Shown piece by piece: positions 16,941 through 26,220 of a stretch of 48,712 nt of DNA (positions within the stretch are counted from its first letter, which is position 1; each line of letters starts with the position of its first letter). The stretch comes from an uncultured Rhodobiaceae bacterium (GTDB taxonomy: Bacteria; Pseudomonadota; Alphaproteobacteria; Rhizobiales; TMED25). The translations under genes were made by a program, and so were the position numbers. The notes below the pieces were generated by a model. The model did not search any database. It was not told the DNA's origin and worked only from the letters and a program-made list of their open reading frames with translations. Where the stretch lies: positions 1 to 48,712 of the forward strand of contig CAJWEW010000009.1 in NCBI GenBank assembly GCA_913030915.1, in the 5' to 3' direction.

Positions 16941-17951
16941 TCAGGGCAGGTTGCTGATATGTTTGGACATATCACACATTCTCTGGGAAAATCCCCATTC
17001 ATTATCGTACCATGCCATAACCCTTACTAATTTTTTATTGGTAACCCTGGTTTGATCTAGCGCAACAACTGCTGAATGACTATCATGATTTATATCGATA
17101 GATACAAGTTTCTCATTTGTTGTATTTAAAATATTTCGGAACTGATTATTTGAAGCTTGGATAAGAATCTCGTTGATCTCGTTTATATTTGTATCTTTAT
17201 TTGCAGTAAATTTTAGGTCTATCGCGGACACATTTGGTATGGGAACACGCATTGCCATTCCATCTATTTTTCCTTTCAACTGAGGAATTACCTCACCAAC
17301 AGAAATTGCAGCTCCAGTTGTTGTTGGAATAATTGATTGCGCCGCCGATCTTGCCCTGTATAAATCTTTGTGATTTCTATCAAGTGTTGGTTGATCTCCA
17401 GTATAGGAGTGTATAGTTGTCATAAAGGCCGTATCGATACCCACGGAGTCATTTAGTGCCATTGCCAGAGGAGCGAGAGCGTTAGTTGTACAAGAAGCAT
17501 TTGATATGACTCTATGATCGGGCTTGATTTTAAGATGATTTACGCCAAAAACTGCTGTTATATCCACATCTTTTGCGGGAGCTGATACCAATACTTTTTT
17601 TGCACCAGCATTGATATGTTTTATAGATAGTTTTTTATCATTAAACTTACCTGTGCACTCAAGTACCAAATCAATATTAAGATCACCCCATGGTATGTCA
17701 TTTGGATCCTTAGATGAAAATTTTTTTATTTGTTTTTTATTTATTTTAAATAAATCTGAGTCTATTTTTTCTATTTCATCCGCTAATGTCCCGTGTATTG
17801 AGTCATATTTCAGGAGATGCAAATTTGTTTCAACCGAAGCTGAGTCATTGATTGCTAATAAATCAATTTCATCACAATGATCACTAATTATTGCGCGTGC
17901 TACATTTCTTCCGATACGACCAAAACCGTTTATTGCTACTTTTATTGTCAT
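16941..17951 (-). CDS. gap: Glyceraldehyde-3-phosphate dehydrogenase
   Basis: Type I GAPDH. AINGFGRIGRNVARA is the NAD(P)-binding start, SNASCTTNALAP carries the catalytic Cys154, and YDNEWGFSQRMCD closes the protein. At 336 aa it has normal length. It lies second in the tkt-gap-pgk-fba cluster with 16- and 15-base spacers, so single-transcript expression is likely. Residue 34 is not the usual Asp pattern (LLAINDSASVETN), which resembles the more permissive NAD(P) group, but cofactor preference cannot be settled by eye. Confidence 0.97.
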   Translation of the reverse strand: MTIKVAINGFGRIGRNVARAIISDHCDEIDLLAINDSASVETNLHLLKYDSIHGTLADEIEKIDSDLFKINKKQIKKFSSKDPNDIPWGDLNIDLVLECTGKFNDKKLSIKHINAGAKKVLVSAPAKDVDITAVFGVNHLKIKPDHRVISNASCTTNALAPLAMALNDSVGIDTAFMTTIHSYTGDQPTLDRNHKDLYRARSAAQSIIPTTTGAAISVGEVIPQLKGKIDGMAMRVPIPNVSAIDLKFTANKDTNINEINEILIQASNNQFRNILNTTNEKLVSIDINHDSHSAVVALDQTRVTNKKLVRVMAWYDNEWGFSQRMCDMSKHISNLP

Positions 17952-17967
17952 TTATTATACCAATTAT

Positions 17968-19956
17968 TTATTTCTTATTTAAGATTACATCCATTATGTA
18001 TTCTTTGGTAATATTAAAATTTTTATACAAGTCTTTATATGGTCCGCTTGCTCCAAATGATGACATTCCAACAAATATTCCGTTGTCTCTTAATATTTTA
18101 TCCCAACCCTGAGACACTCCTGCCTCTACCACCACATTGCATGTTGCATTGTTTATTACGTGTTCTCTAAAGTCGTTATCTTGCGAATTGAAATAATCCA
18201 AACATGGCACTGAGTAAATGCTTACTGCTTTATCTAGCTTTATCAATTCTTGATAGGCTTCAATCGCAATATTCACTTCAGAGCCAGATGCAAATATAGC
18301 AAATTCTGGTGTTTTTGAATTTGAGGCCACACAGTACGCACCATTTTTACATAGGTTATGTTTTAAGCCTATCTCCAGACTCTGCCTAAATTCATCTAGA
18401 TTTTGCCTAGATAGAGCTATCAAACTTGGTCCATTCTTATTTTCTAATGCTAATTCCCAACACTCAACTGTCTCGATAGCGGACCCAGGCCGAAATACAT
18501 TTACATTAGGTATTGCCCGAAGGCTTGCTAGCTGCTCAATTGGCTGATGCGTTGGCCCATCTTCACCTAGACCTATGGAGTCATGTGTTAGCACATAAAT
18601 CACTTGTTGTTGCATCAAGGCAGCTAATCTTATAGCAGGTCGACAATAATCAGAGAAAATTAGAAAAGTCCCTCCATATGGGATAAATCCACCATGAAGG
18701 GATATCCCATTCATTATCGCCCCCATTGCATGCTCTCTAATTCCATAATGAATATATCTACCGTATGATTCGGCTGTCATAGGATTAATATTATCTGTTT
18801 TTGTATTATTTGAACCTGTCAAATCTGCTGAACCACCCAGAGTTATTTCTGTGATCTCGTTTATATATTTTAGACAAACCTCAGATGCTTTTCTTGTAGC
18901 TATGCTCTGGGGTTTTTCTATGAGATCTGCCTTAACTTCATTTAATTTTACAAATAAATTGGGGTGAATTATTTTTTCAATTTGATCTCTAAACTCTTTT
19001 TTTACGCTTGCTGGTAATTTTTGGAACTTATCGTTCCAAATTTTTTTCTGTTTCTGTCCTTTGATGCCAACACTTCTCCACATTTTTTGAATTTCTGATG
19101 GTATCTGGAATTTTTCATACTCAATACCAAGCTCTTTTCTAGTTAGATTGTACTCATCTTGACCCAGGGGTGATCCATGTACACTGGCGGTCCCCTGTTT
19201 ATTAGGCGATCCATATCCAATTATTGTTCTGCACGAAATCATTGTGGGTTTGTCTGATGTGTTAGAGCTTTTTATTGCTTGAAAAATTTCTTTTTCATCG
19301 TGACCGTTAATTTCTATGACATTCCAGCCAGATGCCTCAAATCTACTTATTTGATTTGTTGAGTCAGTTTTTGTAATGGGTCCGTCTATTGAAATGTTGT
19401 TACTATCAAATAGTAGAGTCAACTTATTTAATTTCAGATGACCGGCAAGACTGATTGCCTCATGAGAGATACCTTCCATTAAATCACCGTCACCGGCCAT
19501 AACAAATGTCTTATGATTTACCACATCACTTCCAAATTTTTTAGATAATAATTTTTCAGATAACGCCATTCCGACAGCATTCGCTAAACCTTGGCCCAAC
19601 GGCCCAGTCGTCGTTTCTATACCTTTTGCATGACCATATTCTGGATGCCCTGCTGTTTTAGATCCCAGCTGCCTGAAGTTCTTAATTTCATCAATTGACA
19701 TATCCTCATACCCAAGCAAATACAACAAGGAATAAAGGAGCATAGATCCGTGTCCTCCTGATAAAATAAACCGGTCACGATCGATCCAGTCAGGATCTTT
19801 TGCATCAAACTTTAGGAATTCACTAAATAATACTGTTGCCACATCAGCCATTCCAAGCGGCAGCCCAGGATGCCCACTATTTGCACTTTCAATTGCGTCC
19901 ATTGATAGCGCTCTAATAGCATTAGCCATTTCATGGTGATTAATTTGATTTGACAT
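17968..19956 (-). CDS. tkt: Transketolase
   Basis: Thiamine-diphosphate enzyme moving two-carbon units between sugar phosphates in the non-oxidative pentose phosphate pathway. The N-terminal ANAIRALSMDAIESANSGHPGLPLGMADVA, the ThDP motif GDGDLMEGISHEA, the SVHGSPLG segment, and the GIREHAMGAIMNG and THDSIGLGEDGPTHQPIEQLASLRAIPN motifs are all present. At 662 aa it has full length. It is the first gene of the tkt-gap-pgk-fba group. A candidate promoter lies 35-60 bases upstream. Confidence 0.97.
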   Translation of the reverse strand: MSNQINHHEMANAIRALSMDAIESANSGHPGLPLGMADVATVLFSEFLKFDAKDPDWIDRDRFILSGGHGSMLLYSLLYLLGYEDMSIDEIKNFRQLGSKTAGHPEYGHAKGIETTTGPLGQGLANAVGMALSEKLLSKKFGSDVVNHKTFVMAGDGDLMEGISHEAISLAGHLKLNKLTLLFDSNNISIDGPITKTDSTNQISRFEASGWNVIEINGHDEKEIFQAIKSSNTSDKPTMISCRTIIGYGSPNKQGTASVHGSPLGQDEYNLTRKELGIEYEKFQIPSEIQKMWRSVGIKGQKQKKIWNDKFQKLPASVKKEFRDQIEKIIHPNLFVKLNEVKADLIEKPQSIATRKASEVCLKYINEITEITLGGSADLTGSNNTKTDNINPMTAESYGRYIHYGIREHAMGAIMNGISLHGGFIPYGGTFLIFSDYCRPAIRLAALMQQQVIYVLTHDSIGLGEDGPTHQPIEQLASLRAIPNVNVFRPGSAIETVECWELALENKNGPSLIALSRQNLDEFRQSLEIGLKHNLCKNGAYCVASNSKTPEFAIFASGSEVNIAIEAYQELIKLDKAVSIYSVPCLDYFNSQDNDFREHVINNATCNVVVEAGVSQGWDKILRDNGIFVGMSSFGASGPYKDLYKNFNITKEYIMDVILNKK

Positions 19957-19990
19957 ATTTGTCTGCTTTTTTTAGAAAACCTGCCTTTTT

Positions 19991-20018
19991 TTTATAATTC
20001 AATAAAAAACTTTATCAA
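19991..20018 (-). promoter_or_regulatory. Candidate sigma70 promoter for tkt-gap-pgk-fba
   Basis: On the minus strand TTGATA and TATAAA are separated by 16 bases, and the -10 lies about 35 bases before the tkt ATG. The sequence is AT-rich, so confidence is moderate. The rest of the 239-base gap to the divergent DUF4164 gene shows runs of T and no other structure I can support. Confidence 0.45.
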
Positions 20019-20195
20019 ACAATATTTGTATCTTAGTGGGCATTTCCTGTTTAAAATTTCCATGAAAAGCATTGATTTAGTTAGAAATCTTATTTTTTTT
20101 TTATTGCTTTTTACTCTTCATTAATATTATATTTCTATGGGGACAGTGTTTTCATCGAAAGTGCATTAGTAATTATTAATTGTCTGGGATTATAA

Positions 20196-20516
20196 ATGAG
20201 CCAATATAATTTGAAAAATGAAGTTGACCTAAATAATCAAAATCTTGACGGTATAAGCCCACGCCTTGCAACTGCACTAGAAAAATTACACACAGCAATC
20301 GATGAATTAAAAAAAAATAGAGAGGTATCAAACTCTATCACAACAGACACTGCTGAGATGAAAGAGGAAATAGAGAAACTTAATAATGAAAATATAGGTC
20401 TACTTCATAAAGTAGAAGAATTAAAACAAAAAAATAGTAAATTGACGGGCGCAAATCAGGAAGTTGAAAAAAGAATTTCTAATATGATTGAAATGTATCG
20501 AAATTTCATGAAGTAG
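20196..20516 (+). CDS. DUF4164-like coiled-coil protein upstream of zapA
   Basis: A small (106 aa), charged protein, largely coiled coil from about residue 25 to 95 (EMKEEIEKLNNENIGLLHKVEELKQKNSKL). It has no signal or membrane segment. Alphaproteobacteria carry a DUF4164 coiled-coil gene directly before zapA; the position and composition fit, though similarity in such sequences is weak evidence. A role in cell division with ZapA is plausible only by context. The start has a GGGA-like ribosome-binding site seven bases upstream. Confidence 0.7.
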   Translation: MSQYNLKNEVDLNNQNLDGISPRLATALEKLHTAIDELKKNREVSNSITTDTAEMKEEIEKLNNENIGLLHKVEELKQKNSKLTGANQEVEKRISNMIEMYRNFMK

Positions 20517-20553
20517 TTAATCTTCATCAGGTCTAATATTTGCGTAATTTATA

Positions 20554-20910
20554 ATGGGTAAAGTCACAGTAAATATTAATAATAGAACCTTTCAGATTGC
20601 CTGTGAAGACGGAGAAGAGGCTAGGTTAAAAGAGCTTGCCTCTTTTTTTTCTAGGCACGTTGATCAGTTGCAGGGAAGATTTGGACACATAGGTGATGCC
20701 AGAATATATGTAATGGCAGGTTTATTGATTGCTGATAAGTTATCCGATGCATTATCGCAAATAGAAGAAATCCAAAATGATGTCCAACAGCTGCAAAAAA
20801 AGAATGATATGTTTAAAGAGGATAGCCATTCTTTGGAAGAATTACTCCTAACGGATATCGAGTTGCTTACAAATAAATTAAACGAAATAAGTAAATCATT
20901 ATCGACTTAA
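20554..20910 (+). CDS. zapA: Cell division protein ZapA
   Basis: FtsZ-ring-associated protein. The N-terminal domain (VTVNINNRTFQIACEDGEEARLKELASFFSRHVDQLQGRFGHIGDARIYVMAGLLIADKL) matches ZapA, followed by a coiled-coil dimerisation helix (residues 70-115). At 118 aa it has normal length. It starts 37 bases after the DUF4164 gene, and is followed by 6S RNA and fau, the order known from many proteobacteria. Confidence 0.93.
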   Translation: MGKVTVNINNRTFQIACEDGEEARLKELASFFSRHVDQLQGRFGHIGDARIYVMAGLLIADKLSDALSQIEEIQNDVQQLQKKNDMFKEDSHSLEELLLTDIELLTNKLNEISKSLST

Positions 20911-20944
20911 AATAGATTAAAATTTTATTTTTCAAATTAAATGA

Positions 20945-20950
20945 TATAAT
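20945..20950 (+). promoter_or_regulatory. -10 element of the 6S RNA promoter
   Basis: A consensus TATAAT stands seven bases before the G at 20957 where the terminal 6S stem begins. The -35 region (about 20922-20927, ATTTTA) is poor. The exact match between the promoter start point and the stem start supports both calls. Confidence 0.7.
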
Positions 20951-20956
20951 TCAAGT

Positions 20957-21105
20957 GGCTATGCGACTCGTGAGATAACTATTCCTGGCGCCATAGCAAT
21001 TCAATTGGGAACTAACACTGATTTAGATCGTGGTCTATTTCATTTGGTGCCCACCTATATAATAGGAGCCAAGGATTGCCAAATCCACGGTCGTGTGGCT
21101 TTAAA
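20957..21105 (+). ncRNA. ssrS: 6S RNA
   Basis: 6S RNA mimics an open promoter and binds sigma70 RNA polymerase in stationary phase. The region between zapA and fau is its classic location. The 5' end GGCUAUGCGAC-U-CGUG pairs with the 3' end CACG-GUCGUGUGGCU: fifteen pairs including G-U, with one bulged U, forming the terminal stem. Inside it are an AU-rich bubble (AGAUAACUAUU on the 5' side), a UCCUGG/CCAAGGA helix with one mismatch, and further hairpins toward the apical part. Length (about 150 bases) is slightly short for the family. The 3' end is estimated. No Rfam search was possible, so the call rests on synteny, promoter and fold. Confidence 0.85.
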
Positions 21106-21120
21106 TCGTGGATATATAAT

Positions 21121-21681
21121 TTGATCATAGAGAATATTAAATACGAGAAATCACAACTTAGAGCTAACGCTCTAAAAAATATGAGACTAATCAAACCCCT
21201 TGAAAAATCATTTTATGAGAAGAAGCTCAAAGAAATGAACTTAAGTTTTTTGGGCTCGAGTCAGACAATTGGTGGGTATTATCCAATCAATAATGAGTTA
21301 AATATATTGCCATTACTTCAGTTTCTATCTTCAATCGGTCATAAAATCGCTCTTCCATGTATTACTGAAAGGAAAATACTGGATTTTAGAATATGGAATA
21401 TGAAAGACTCACTTGTGATGAACAGATATAAAATCTATGAGCCAGTGGATGGTTTATTATCTATTCCAGAAATTGTATTGGTGCCCGGTCTTCTTTTCGA
21501 TAAGAGTCTCTATCGATTGGGGTATGGAGGTGGTTTTTACGATAGGACCATACAGCATCATAGAAAAAAAGATAATACTAAATTTATTGGGATTTGCTAC
21601 CCAGCTCAAATCATATCTAAATTACCTCGTGCAGAACATGATCAAAGGCTTGATTTTCTAGTTAATTTAGATGAAATATAA
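21121..21681 (+). CDS. fau: 5-formyltetrahydrofolate cyclo-ligase
   Basis: Converts 5-formyl-THF to 5,10-methenyl-THF using ATP. The N-terminal IKYEKSQLRANALKNMRL holds the basic start of the family, QTIGGYYPINNELNI the substrate region, and LVPGLLFDKSLYRLGYGGGFYDRTI the ATP-binding GYGGGFYDR motif. The ORF track starts at 21076, but that is inside the 3' stem of 6S RNA. The TTG at 21121, giving 186 aa, puts the start where the family begins. It lacks a good Shine-Dalgarno, and its message may be the processed 3' part of the 6S transcript, as known for ssrS-ygfA in E. coli. Confidence 0.9.
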   Translation: MIIENIKYEKSQLRANALKNMRLIKPLEKSFYEKKLKEMNLSFLGSSQTIGGYYPINNELNILPLLQFLSSIGHKIALPCITERKILDFRIWNMKDSLVMNRYKIYEPVDGLLSIPEIVLVPGLLFDKSLYRLGYGGGFYDRTIQHHRKKDNTKFIGICYPAQIISKLPRAEHDQRLDFLVNLDEI

Positions 21682-21716
21682 CTTAGTAAATGTTTAATTT
21701 TAAACTGGGAATATAA

Positions 21717-22529
21717 ATGCGGGCATTGTTTATCGGTGATATTGTCGGAGAGTCCGGAAGAAAAGTTGTTACTCAAAATCTCACAATGATTCGGGATAGA
21801 TATAATCTTGATTTTGTAATAGCTAATGCCGAAAACTCAGCATCAGGTTTCGGAATTACAGAAAAGATTCTGCACGGGTTAATTGACTCCGGAGTCGATG
21901 TAATTACATCTGGGAATCATATTTGGGACCAAAAAGATACCTTGATTTACATTGACAGAGAGACTCGATTATTACGACCTGCCAATTATCCAGAAGGGAC
22001 ACCTGGAAAAGGCTCGTTCCTATACAAAGCCCCAAATGGTGAGCATATAATGGTTATTAATATAATGGGTAGAGTTTTTATGAATCCTCTGGATGATCCG
22101 TTCAGAATAATTGATGATATCATTGATAACAATAGCTTAAATAATGTTGCAGATGTAATCTTTGTTGATTTTCATGCTGAAGCAACATCAGAAAAGTTAG
22201 CTATGGGATATTATTTAGACGGCAGGGTTAGTATGGTAGCTGGCACACATACCCATATTCCAACATCCGATGCAAGAATATTAAGTAACGGAACAGGTTA
22301 TATCTCTGATGTTGGCATGAGTGGGGATTATGACTCGATCTTGGGTTTTGATAAACAAAACCCGCTTGAAAAATTTATTTCGGGGATTCCAAGTGGCCGA
22401 TTTATTCCAGCAAAGGGTGAAGGTACATTGTCTGGTATATTATTTGAAACAAAGAGCAGCGGTCTTGTTTCAAATATTTCTCCAATTAAATTTGGAGGAA
22501 TTTTTGACGATGAATTACCAGATTTTTGA
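21717..22529 (+). CDS. YmdB-family metallophosphoesterase
   Basis: Member of the TIGR00282/YmdB family of calcineurin-like phosphodiesterases; the Bacillus member hydrolyses 2',3' and 3',5' cyclic nucleotides. MRALFIGDIVGESGRKVV carries the first metal-binding Asp, IANAENSASGFG the Asn/Glu motif, TSGNHIWDQKD the GNH motif, and FVDFHAEATSEK and VAGTHTHIPTSD the His clusters. At 270 aa it has normal length. It sits between fau and yebC, a common alphaproteobacterial order. The in vivo substrate is not known here. Confidence 0.9.
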   Translation: MRALFIGDIVGESGRKVVTQNLTMIRDRYNLDFVIANAENSASGFGITEKILHGLIDSGVDVITSGNHIWDQKDTLIYIDRETRLLRPANYPEGTPGKGSFLYKAPNGEHIMVINIMGRVFMNPLDDPFRIIDDIIDNNSLNNVADVIFVDFHAEATSEKLAMGYYLDGRVSMVAGTHTHIPTSDARILSNGTGYISDVGMSGDYDSILGFDKQNPLEKFISGIPSGRFIPAKGEGTLSGILFETKSSGLVSNISPIKFGGIFDDELPDF

Positions 22530-22576
22530 ACATTAAATTAACTTATCGAAGGTAGGGTTAGAAAAAGGATATTTTA

Positions 22577-23311
22577 ATGGCAGGACACTCTAAATTTAAA
22601 AATATACAATATCGTAAGGGAGCTCAAGATAAGAAAAGAGCAAAAATGTTTTCAAAGCTAGCTAAAGAGATAACAGTTGCAGCTAAGCTGGGTCTGCCTG
22701 ATCCAGGAATGAATCCAAGGTTAAGATCAGCTATTCAAGCTGCAAGAGCGCAAAATATGCCAAAAGATAATATTGAACGTGCTGTAAAGAAAAGCCAAGA
22801 TGCTGGTGGGGCAAACTTTGATGAGGTTCGGTACGAGGGTTTTGGTCCAGGTGGAACCGGTTTTATAATAGAAACACTAACTGATAATAAGAATAGAACT
22901 GCAGGTGATATCAGATCAATATTCACAAAGTGTGGGGGAAATCTTGCTGAGACGGGCTCCGTATCCTTTCTTTTTAGTAAGGTAGGCCTCATTGAATTTG
23001 ACCTATCTAAGTCAAGCGAAGATGAAATTATTGAGTCATCGATTGATCAAGGAGCTGAAGATTGTGATATTTCTGATGATTGTTATGAAATTTATTGTCA
23101 ACCATCAGATTTACACTCATTAGGTGAGAAGCTTGAAAAGAAATTTGGTGATGCGAATTTAATGAAAATAATTTGGAAGCCTGAAAATAATGTTGTTATT
23201 GATAAGGATACTTTTACAAAAATTGATCGCTTGATAGAATTACTTGATGATAATGACGATGTTCAAGACATTTATTTTAATTTCGATATACCGGACGACT
23301 TTATCACATGA
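22577..23311 (+). CDS. yebC: YebC/PmpR-family DNA-binding regulatory protein
   Basis: MAGHSKFKNIQYRKGAQDKKRAKMFSKLAKEI is the invariant YebC/TACO1 start. NMPKDNIERAVKK and YEGFGPGGTGFIIETLTDNKNRT follow as the domain 2-3 signatures. At 244 aa it has full length. Family members act as transcription regulators or as translation factors for proline-rich sequences; which applies here cannot be told from sequence. It lies directly before ruvC, the usual order in proteobacteria, 18 bases upstream. Confidence 0.96.
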   Translation: MAGHSKFKNIQYRKGAQDKKRAKMFSKLAKEITVAAKLGLPDPGMNPRLRSAIQAARAQNMPKDNIERAVKKSQDAGGANFDEVRYEGFGPGGTGFIIETLTDNKNRTAGDIRSIFTKCGGNLAETGSVSFLFSKVGLIEFDLSKSSEDEIIESSIDQGAEDCDISDDCYEIYCQPSDLHSLGEKLEKKFGDANLMKIIWKPENNVVIDKDTFTKIDRLIELLDDNDDVQDIYFNFDIPDDFIT

Positions 23312-23329
23312 ATAAAGAAGATAAACATA

Positions 23330-23827
23330 ATGCTGAAGAAAATTATTGGAATTGATCCGGGCCTAATACATACAGGTTGGGGGCTTATAGCTGTTGAAGG
23401 AAATTTAATCAAGCATATTGACCATGGTTTAATAAAAGTTAAAACAGGCCAAGACCTGGCAGATAGGCTCCTTGATATACACAGAGATTTGTCATTGGTT
23501 TTGGGTAATTTTTTACCTGATGAGGCCGCCTTGGAGCAAACATTTGTCAATAAAAATGCCCTTTCAAGTCTCAAGCTTGGGCATGCAAGAGGCGCAATAA
23601 TGTTATCACTATCAATTATGAACATAAAATGTTTCGAATATGCTCCAAATCAGATTAAAAAAAGTATCGTTGGAAAAGGTCATGCAGATAAAAATCAAAT
23701 TGCTCATATGGTTAATATCCTTCTCTCAACAAAAATTACCGGGACCTCTGATGTTTCGGATGCGTTAGCAATTGCAATCACACATGCAAATCAGCGACAC
23801 AACAAAATAGCAAAGGCAATTGCATGA
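23330..23827 (+). CDS. ruvC: Holliday junction resolvase RuvC
   Basis: Endonuclease that resolves four-way junctions with RuvAB. The acidic catalytic residues are visible: Asp in GIDPGLIHTGWG, Glu in AALEQTFVNKN, and the pair in SDVSDALAIAITHA; GKGHADKNQIAHMV matches the DNA-binding loop. At 165 aa it has normal length. The ATG overlaps nothing upstream but is 18 bases after yebC. The stop overlaps the ruvA ATG (ATGA, 4 bases), giving ruvC-ruvA-ruvB coupling. Confidence 0.96.
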   Translation: MLKKIIGIDPGLIHTGWGLIAVEGNLIKHIDHGLIKVKTGQDLADRLLDIHRDLSLVLGNFLPDEAALEQTFVNKNALSSLKLGHARGAIMLSLSIMNIKCFEYAPNQIKKSIVGKGHADKNQIAHMVNILLSTKITGTSDVSDALAIAITHANQRHNKIAKAIA

Positions 23828-24402
23828 TTGCAAAAATTAAGGGTAATGTTGAAGCGATTAATGGTAATTTAGTTATTATCGATGTGAATGGGTTAGGATA
23901 TGAGGTGCTGTGTCCTGAGAGATCAATTAATGGGATCGAAGAGAATAATGATATTTCTTTATACATTCAAACAATTTTGAGGGACGATACAATCAATCTT
24001 TATGGTTTTTTATCTCTTGAAGAGAAGAAGGCATTCTCAACATTGCAGACTGTTCAGGGGGTTGGTGCAAAATTAGCTATGACAATCATAGGCTTTTTTT
24101 CAGTTAAAGAACTTGGAAATCATATCGGAACAGGGGATGAAAAGTCAATTTGTTTGGTTCCTGGAGTAGGCGCAAAAGTTGCAAAAAGGATAATTACTGA
24201 GTTAAAAGATGCTTACTCAGATCAATCAAATAATTATGACGGTGATGTTCTCACAAAACGCAATAGTATTAATTCAGCCCTGATAAATCTCGGTTATAGT
24301 CGAACGCAAGCATCAAGCCTTATCGAAAAAATAAAGGGTGATATTAGTGATGGGGCAAGCATCGAGGACCTCATAAAGGAAGCGCTCAGGAGATCCGATT
24401 AA
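23824..24402 (+). CDS. ruvA: Holliday junction branch migration protein RuvA
   Basis: Tetrameric junction-binding protein. [28 protein letters not shown] is the N-terminal OB fold, followed by two helix-hairpin-helix motifs ([13 protein letters not shown] and [16 protein letters not shown]) and the C-terminal RuvB-binding domain [22 protein letters not shown]. At 192 aa it has normal length. Its last base overlaps the ruvB start (TAATG). Confidence 0.96.
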   Translation: MIAKIKGNVEAINGNLVIIDVNGLGYEVLCPERSINGIEENNDISLYIQTILRDDTINLYGFLSLEEKKAFSTLQTVQGVGAKLAMTIIGFFSVKELGNHIGTGDEKSICLVPGVGAKVAKRIITELKDAYSDQSNNYDGDVLTKRNSINSALINLGYSRTQASSLIEKIKGDISDGASIEDLIKEALRRSD

Positions 24403-25370
24403 TGGATAATGATGTCAGAATTTATCGACCCAGGTTACTGGATCAATTTATAGGTCAAAACTTAGTTAGAAAAAATTTAGAAGTTTTCATCCAATCCGCA
24501 AAAGAACGCGAAAGTAGCCTCGATCATGTACTCTTAGCTGGACCGCCAGGACTCGGAAAGACAACCTTAGCAAATATTATTGCGAATGAGCTAAACGTAA
24601 ATATCAGAGTTACATCGGGACCGCTCATAACAAAGGCTGGAGATCTTGCAGCGATACTTAGTAATATGGAACAGAATGACGTACTCTTTATAGATGAAAT
24701 ACATAGGCTAAGTAATAGTGTTGAAGAAGTACTTTATGCGGCAATGGAGGACTATGTCCTTGATATACTTATTGGTGAAGGACCTGCAGCGAAATCAGTT
24801 AGGATTGAACTTTCTCCTTTCACGCTGATTGGCGCAACAACAAGGCTTGGTTTGATTTCCAATCCGTTAAGGGAAAGATTTGGGATCCCAATAACACTCG
24901 ATTTTTATAAAACTGAAGATCTTACATTGGTGGTAAAAAAAGCTGCCCATGAGTTATCAATAATAATTGATGACGACTCAGCGAAAGAAATTGCTACAAG
25001 ATCGCGGGGAACACCAAGAATTGCAAACAGATTACTACGCAGAGTTCATGATTATTCTGTATATAATAAACTTGATAGTATTAATGTCGATCTTACAAGG
25101 CTGTCTTTGCAGGAGCTTGAAGTAGATGATATTGGGCTAAACTCGCTTGATTATAGATACTTAGAGTGCATTATAGAGAATTATGATGGTGGACCAGCTG
25201 GGGTTGACTCAATTGCTGCATCAATGGGAGAAGCCCGTGACGTCTTAGAAGATGTAGTTGAGCCCTATTTAATACAAAAAGGACTTATTAACAGGACACC
25301 TCGGGGTCGTTTGTTATCAAAAAAATCCGCAGAAGACATAAAAAATAGACTAAATCAAATACGCAAATGA
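24402..25370 (+). CDS. ruvB: Holliday junction branch migration ATPase RuvB
   Basis: AAA+ motor for branch migration. [22 protein letters not shown] opens the ATPase, Walker A GPPGLGKT is at residues 47-54, Walker B is LFIDEIHRL, and sensor ATTRLG and arginine-finger [10 protein letters not shown] follow. A winged-helix C terminus ends with [12 protein letters not shown]. At 322 aa it is slightly shorter than the usual 335-350, the difference being the N terminus. It ends the ruvC-ruvA-ruvB operon; a 98-base gap follows before tolQ. Confidence 0.96.
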   Translation: MDNDVRIYRPRLLDQFIGQNLVRKNLEVFIQSAKERESSLDHVLLAGPPGLGKTTLANIIANELNVNIRVTSGPLITKAGDLAAILSNMEQNDVLFIDEIHRLSNSVEEVLYAAMEDYVLDILIGEGPAAKSVRIELSPFTLIGATTRLGLISNPLRERFGIPITLDFYKTEDLTLVVKKAAHELSIIIDDDSAKEIATRSRGTPRIANRLLRRVHDYSVYNKLDSINVDLTRLSLQELEVDDIGLNSLDYRYLECIIENYDGGPAGVDSIAASMGEARDVLEDVVEPYLIQKGLINRTPRGRLLSKKSAEDIKNRLNQIRK

Positions 25371-25468
25371 CAAAATCTGGTCATATTTTTAGTCTATCTT
25401 TGATTTTAATTTATATTTAATATTATTATTAGAACATTAGATAAAAATATAAGTAAAATAGTTAATTT

Positions 25469-26206
25469 ATGGATGAAACACTAGTCACAACGGACCTCAG
25501 TTTGATAGGTCTATTTTCCGAGGCAGACTTGGTTGTAAAATTAGTTATGCTCGGACTCATGATCGCCTCAATAATCTCATGGGCAATTATATTTGAGAAA
25601 TTAATTTTGATTAAATTAGTAAACCGTAATGCTATAAAATTTTATCGCGATTTTTGGAGTAGTGACATCAATGATATCGATGCGGCTTACAGGAATTCAA
25701 GAAATAACCCGATGGCTAAAATATTTAATGCGGGGATAAAAGAATGGAATACCACTTTTAAAATACACAAGAATATGTCGATTGATGGGGTAAAGGGTAG
25801 AATAGAGAAAGCCATGAATGTGCAGATGAACATAGAATTAGATAAACTAGAAAAGAAATTATTATTTTTAGCTTCTGTAGGTTCAACAGCGCCGTTCATT
25901 GGTCTTTTTGGAACAGTATATGGAATAATGAATAGTTTCTCTGCTATTGCTACGTCAAAAAGTACGAACCTTACCGTGGTAGCTCCTGGAATTGCGGAGG
26001 CATTATTTGCAACAGCAATAGGATTATTTGCGGCCATACCAGCCGTTATGTTTTATAATAAAATATCGAGTGATATTGCGCGTGTGACTTCGAATCTTGA
26101 AAATTTTAGTGATGAATTTATTAACTATTTCAGTCGTCAAATTGATGCTCAAATGGTAGCTGAGGATGTTGATGACAATTACCAAATTGATGAAGAAGAG
26201 TATTAA
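25469..26206 (+). CDS. tolQ: Tol-Pal system protein TolQ
   Basis: Proton-channel subunit of the Tol-Pal machine that pulls the outer membrane inward at division. Three membrane helices are visible: VKLVMLGLMIASIISWAIIFEKL, FLASVGSTAPFIGLFGTVYGIM, and VAPGIAEALFATAIGLFAAIPAVMFYN. The conserved TAPFIGLFGTV and ALFATAIGL motifs fit TolQ. At 245 aa it has normal length. Usually a ybgC thioesterase gene precedes tolQ; here ruvB is followed directly by tolQ after an AT-rich 98-base gap that could hold a promoter. Confidence 0.95.
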   Translation: MDETLVTTDLSLIGLFSEADLVVKLVMLGLMIASIISWAIIFEKLILIKLVNRNAIKFYRDFWSSDINDIDAAYRNSRNNPMAKIFNAGIKEWNTTFKIHKNMSIDGVKGRIEKAMNVQMNIELDKLEKKLLFLASVGSTAPFIGLFGTVYGIMNSFSAIATSKSTNLTVVAPGIAEALFATAIGLFAAIPAVMFYNKISSDIARVTSNLENFSDEFINYFSRQIDAQMVAEDVDDNYQIDEEEY

Positions 26207-26220
26207 GATCCTGCAAAATA

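Noticed and set aside
15747-19956. Calvin cycle (cbb) operon
   Set aside because: tkt-gap-pgk-fba also occurs in cbb operons, but there is no rubisco, phosphoribulokinase, fructose bisphosphatase or CbbR here, so central carbon metabolism is the simpler reading.
20061-20123. Twenty-codon hydrophobic ORF (MKSIDLVRNLIFFLLLFTLH) between tkt and DUF4164
   Set aside because: Very short, T-rich by composition, no ribosome-binding site and no known family.
21076-21120. Upstream start of the fau ORF in the track (MPNPRSCGFKSW...)
   Set aside because: It lies inside the 3' arm of 6S RNA and adds residues not seen in the family; the TTG at 21121 fits better.
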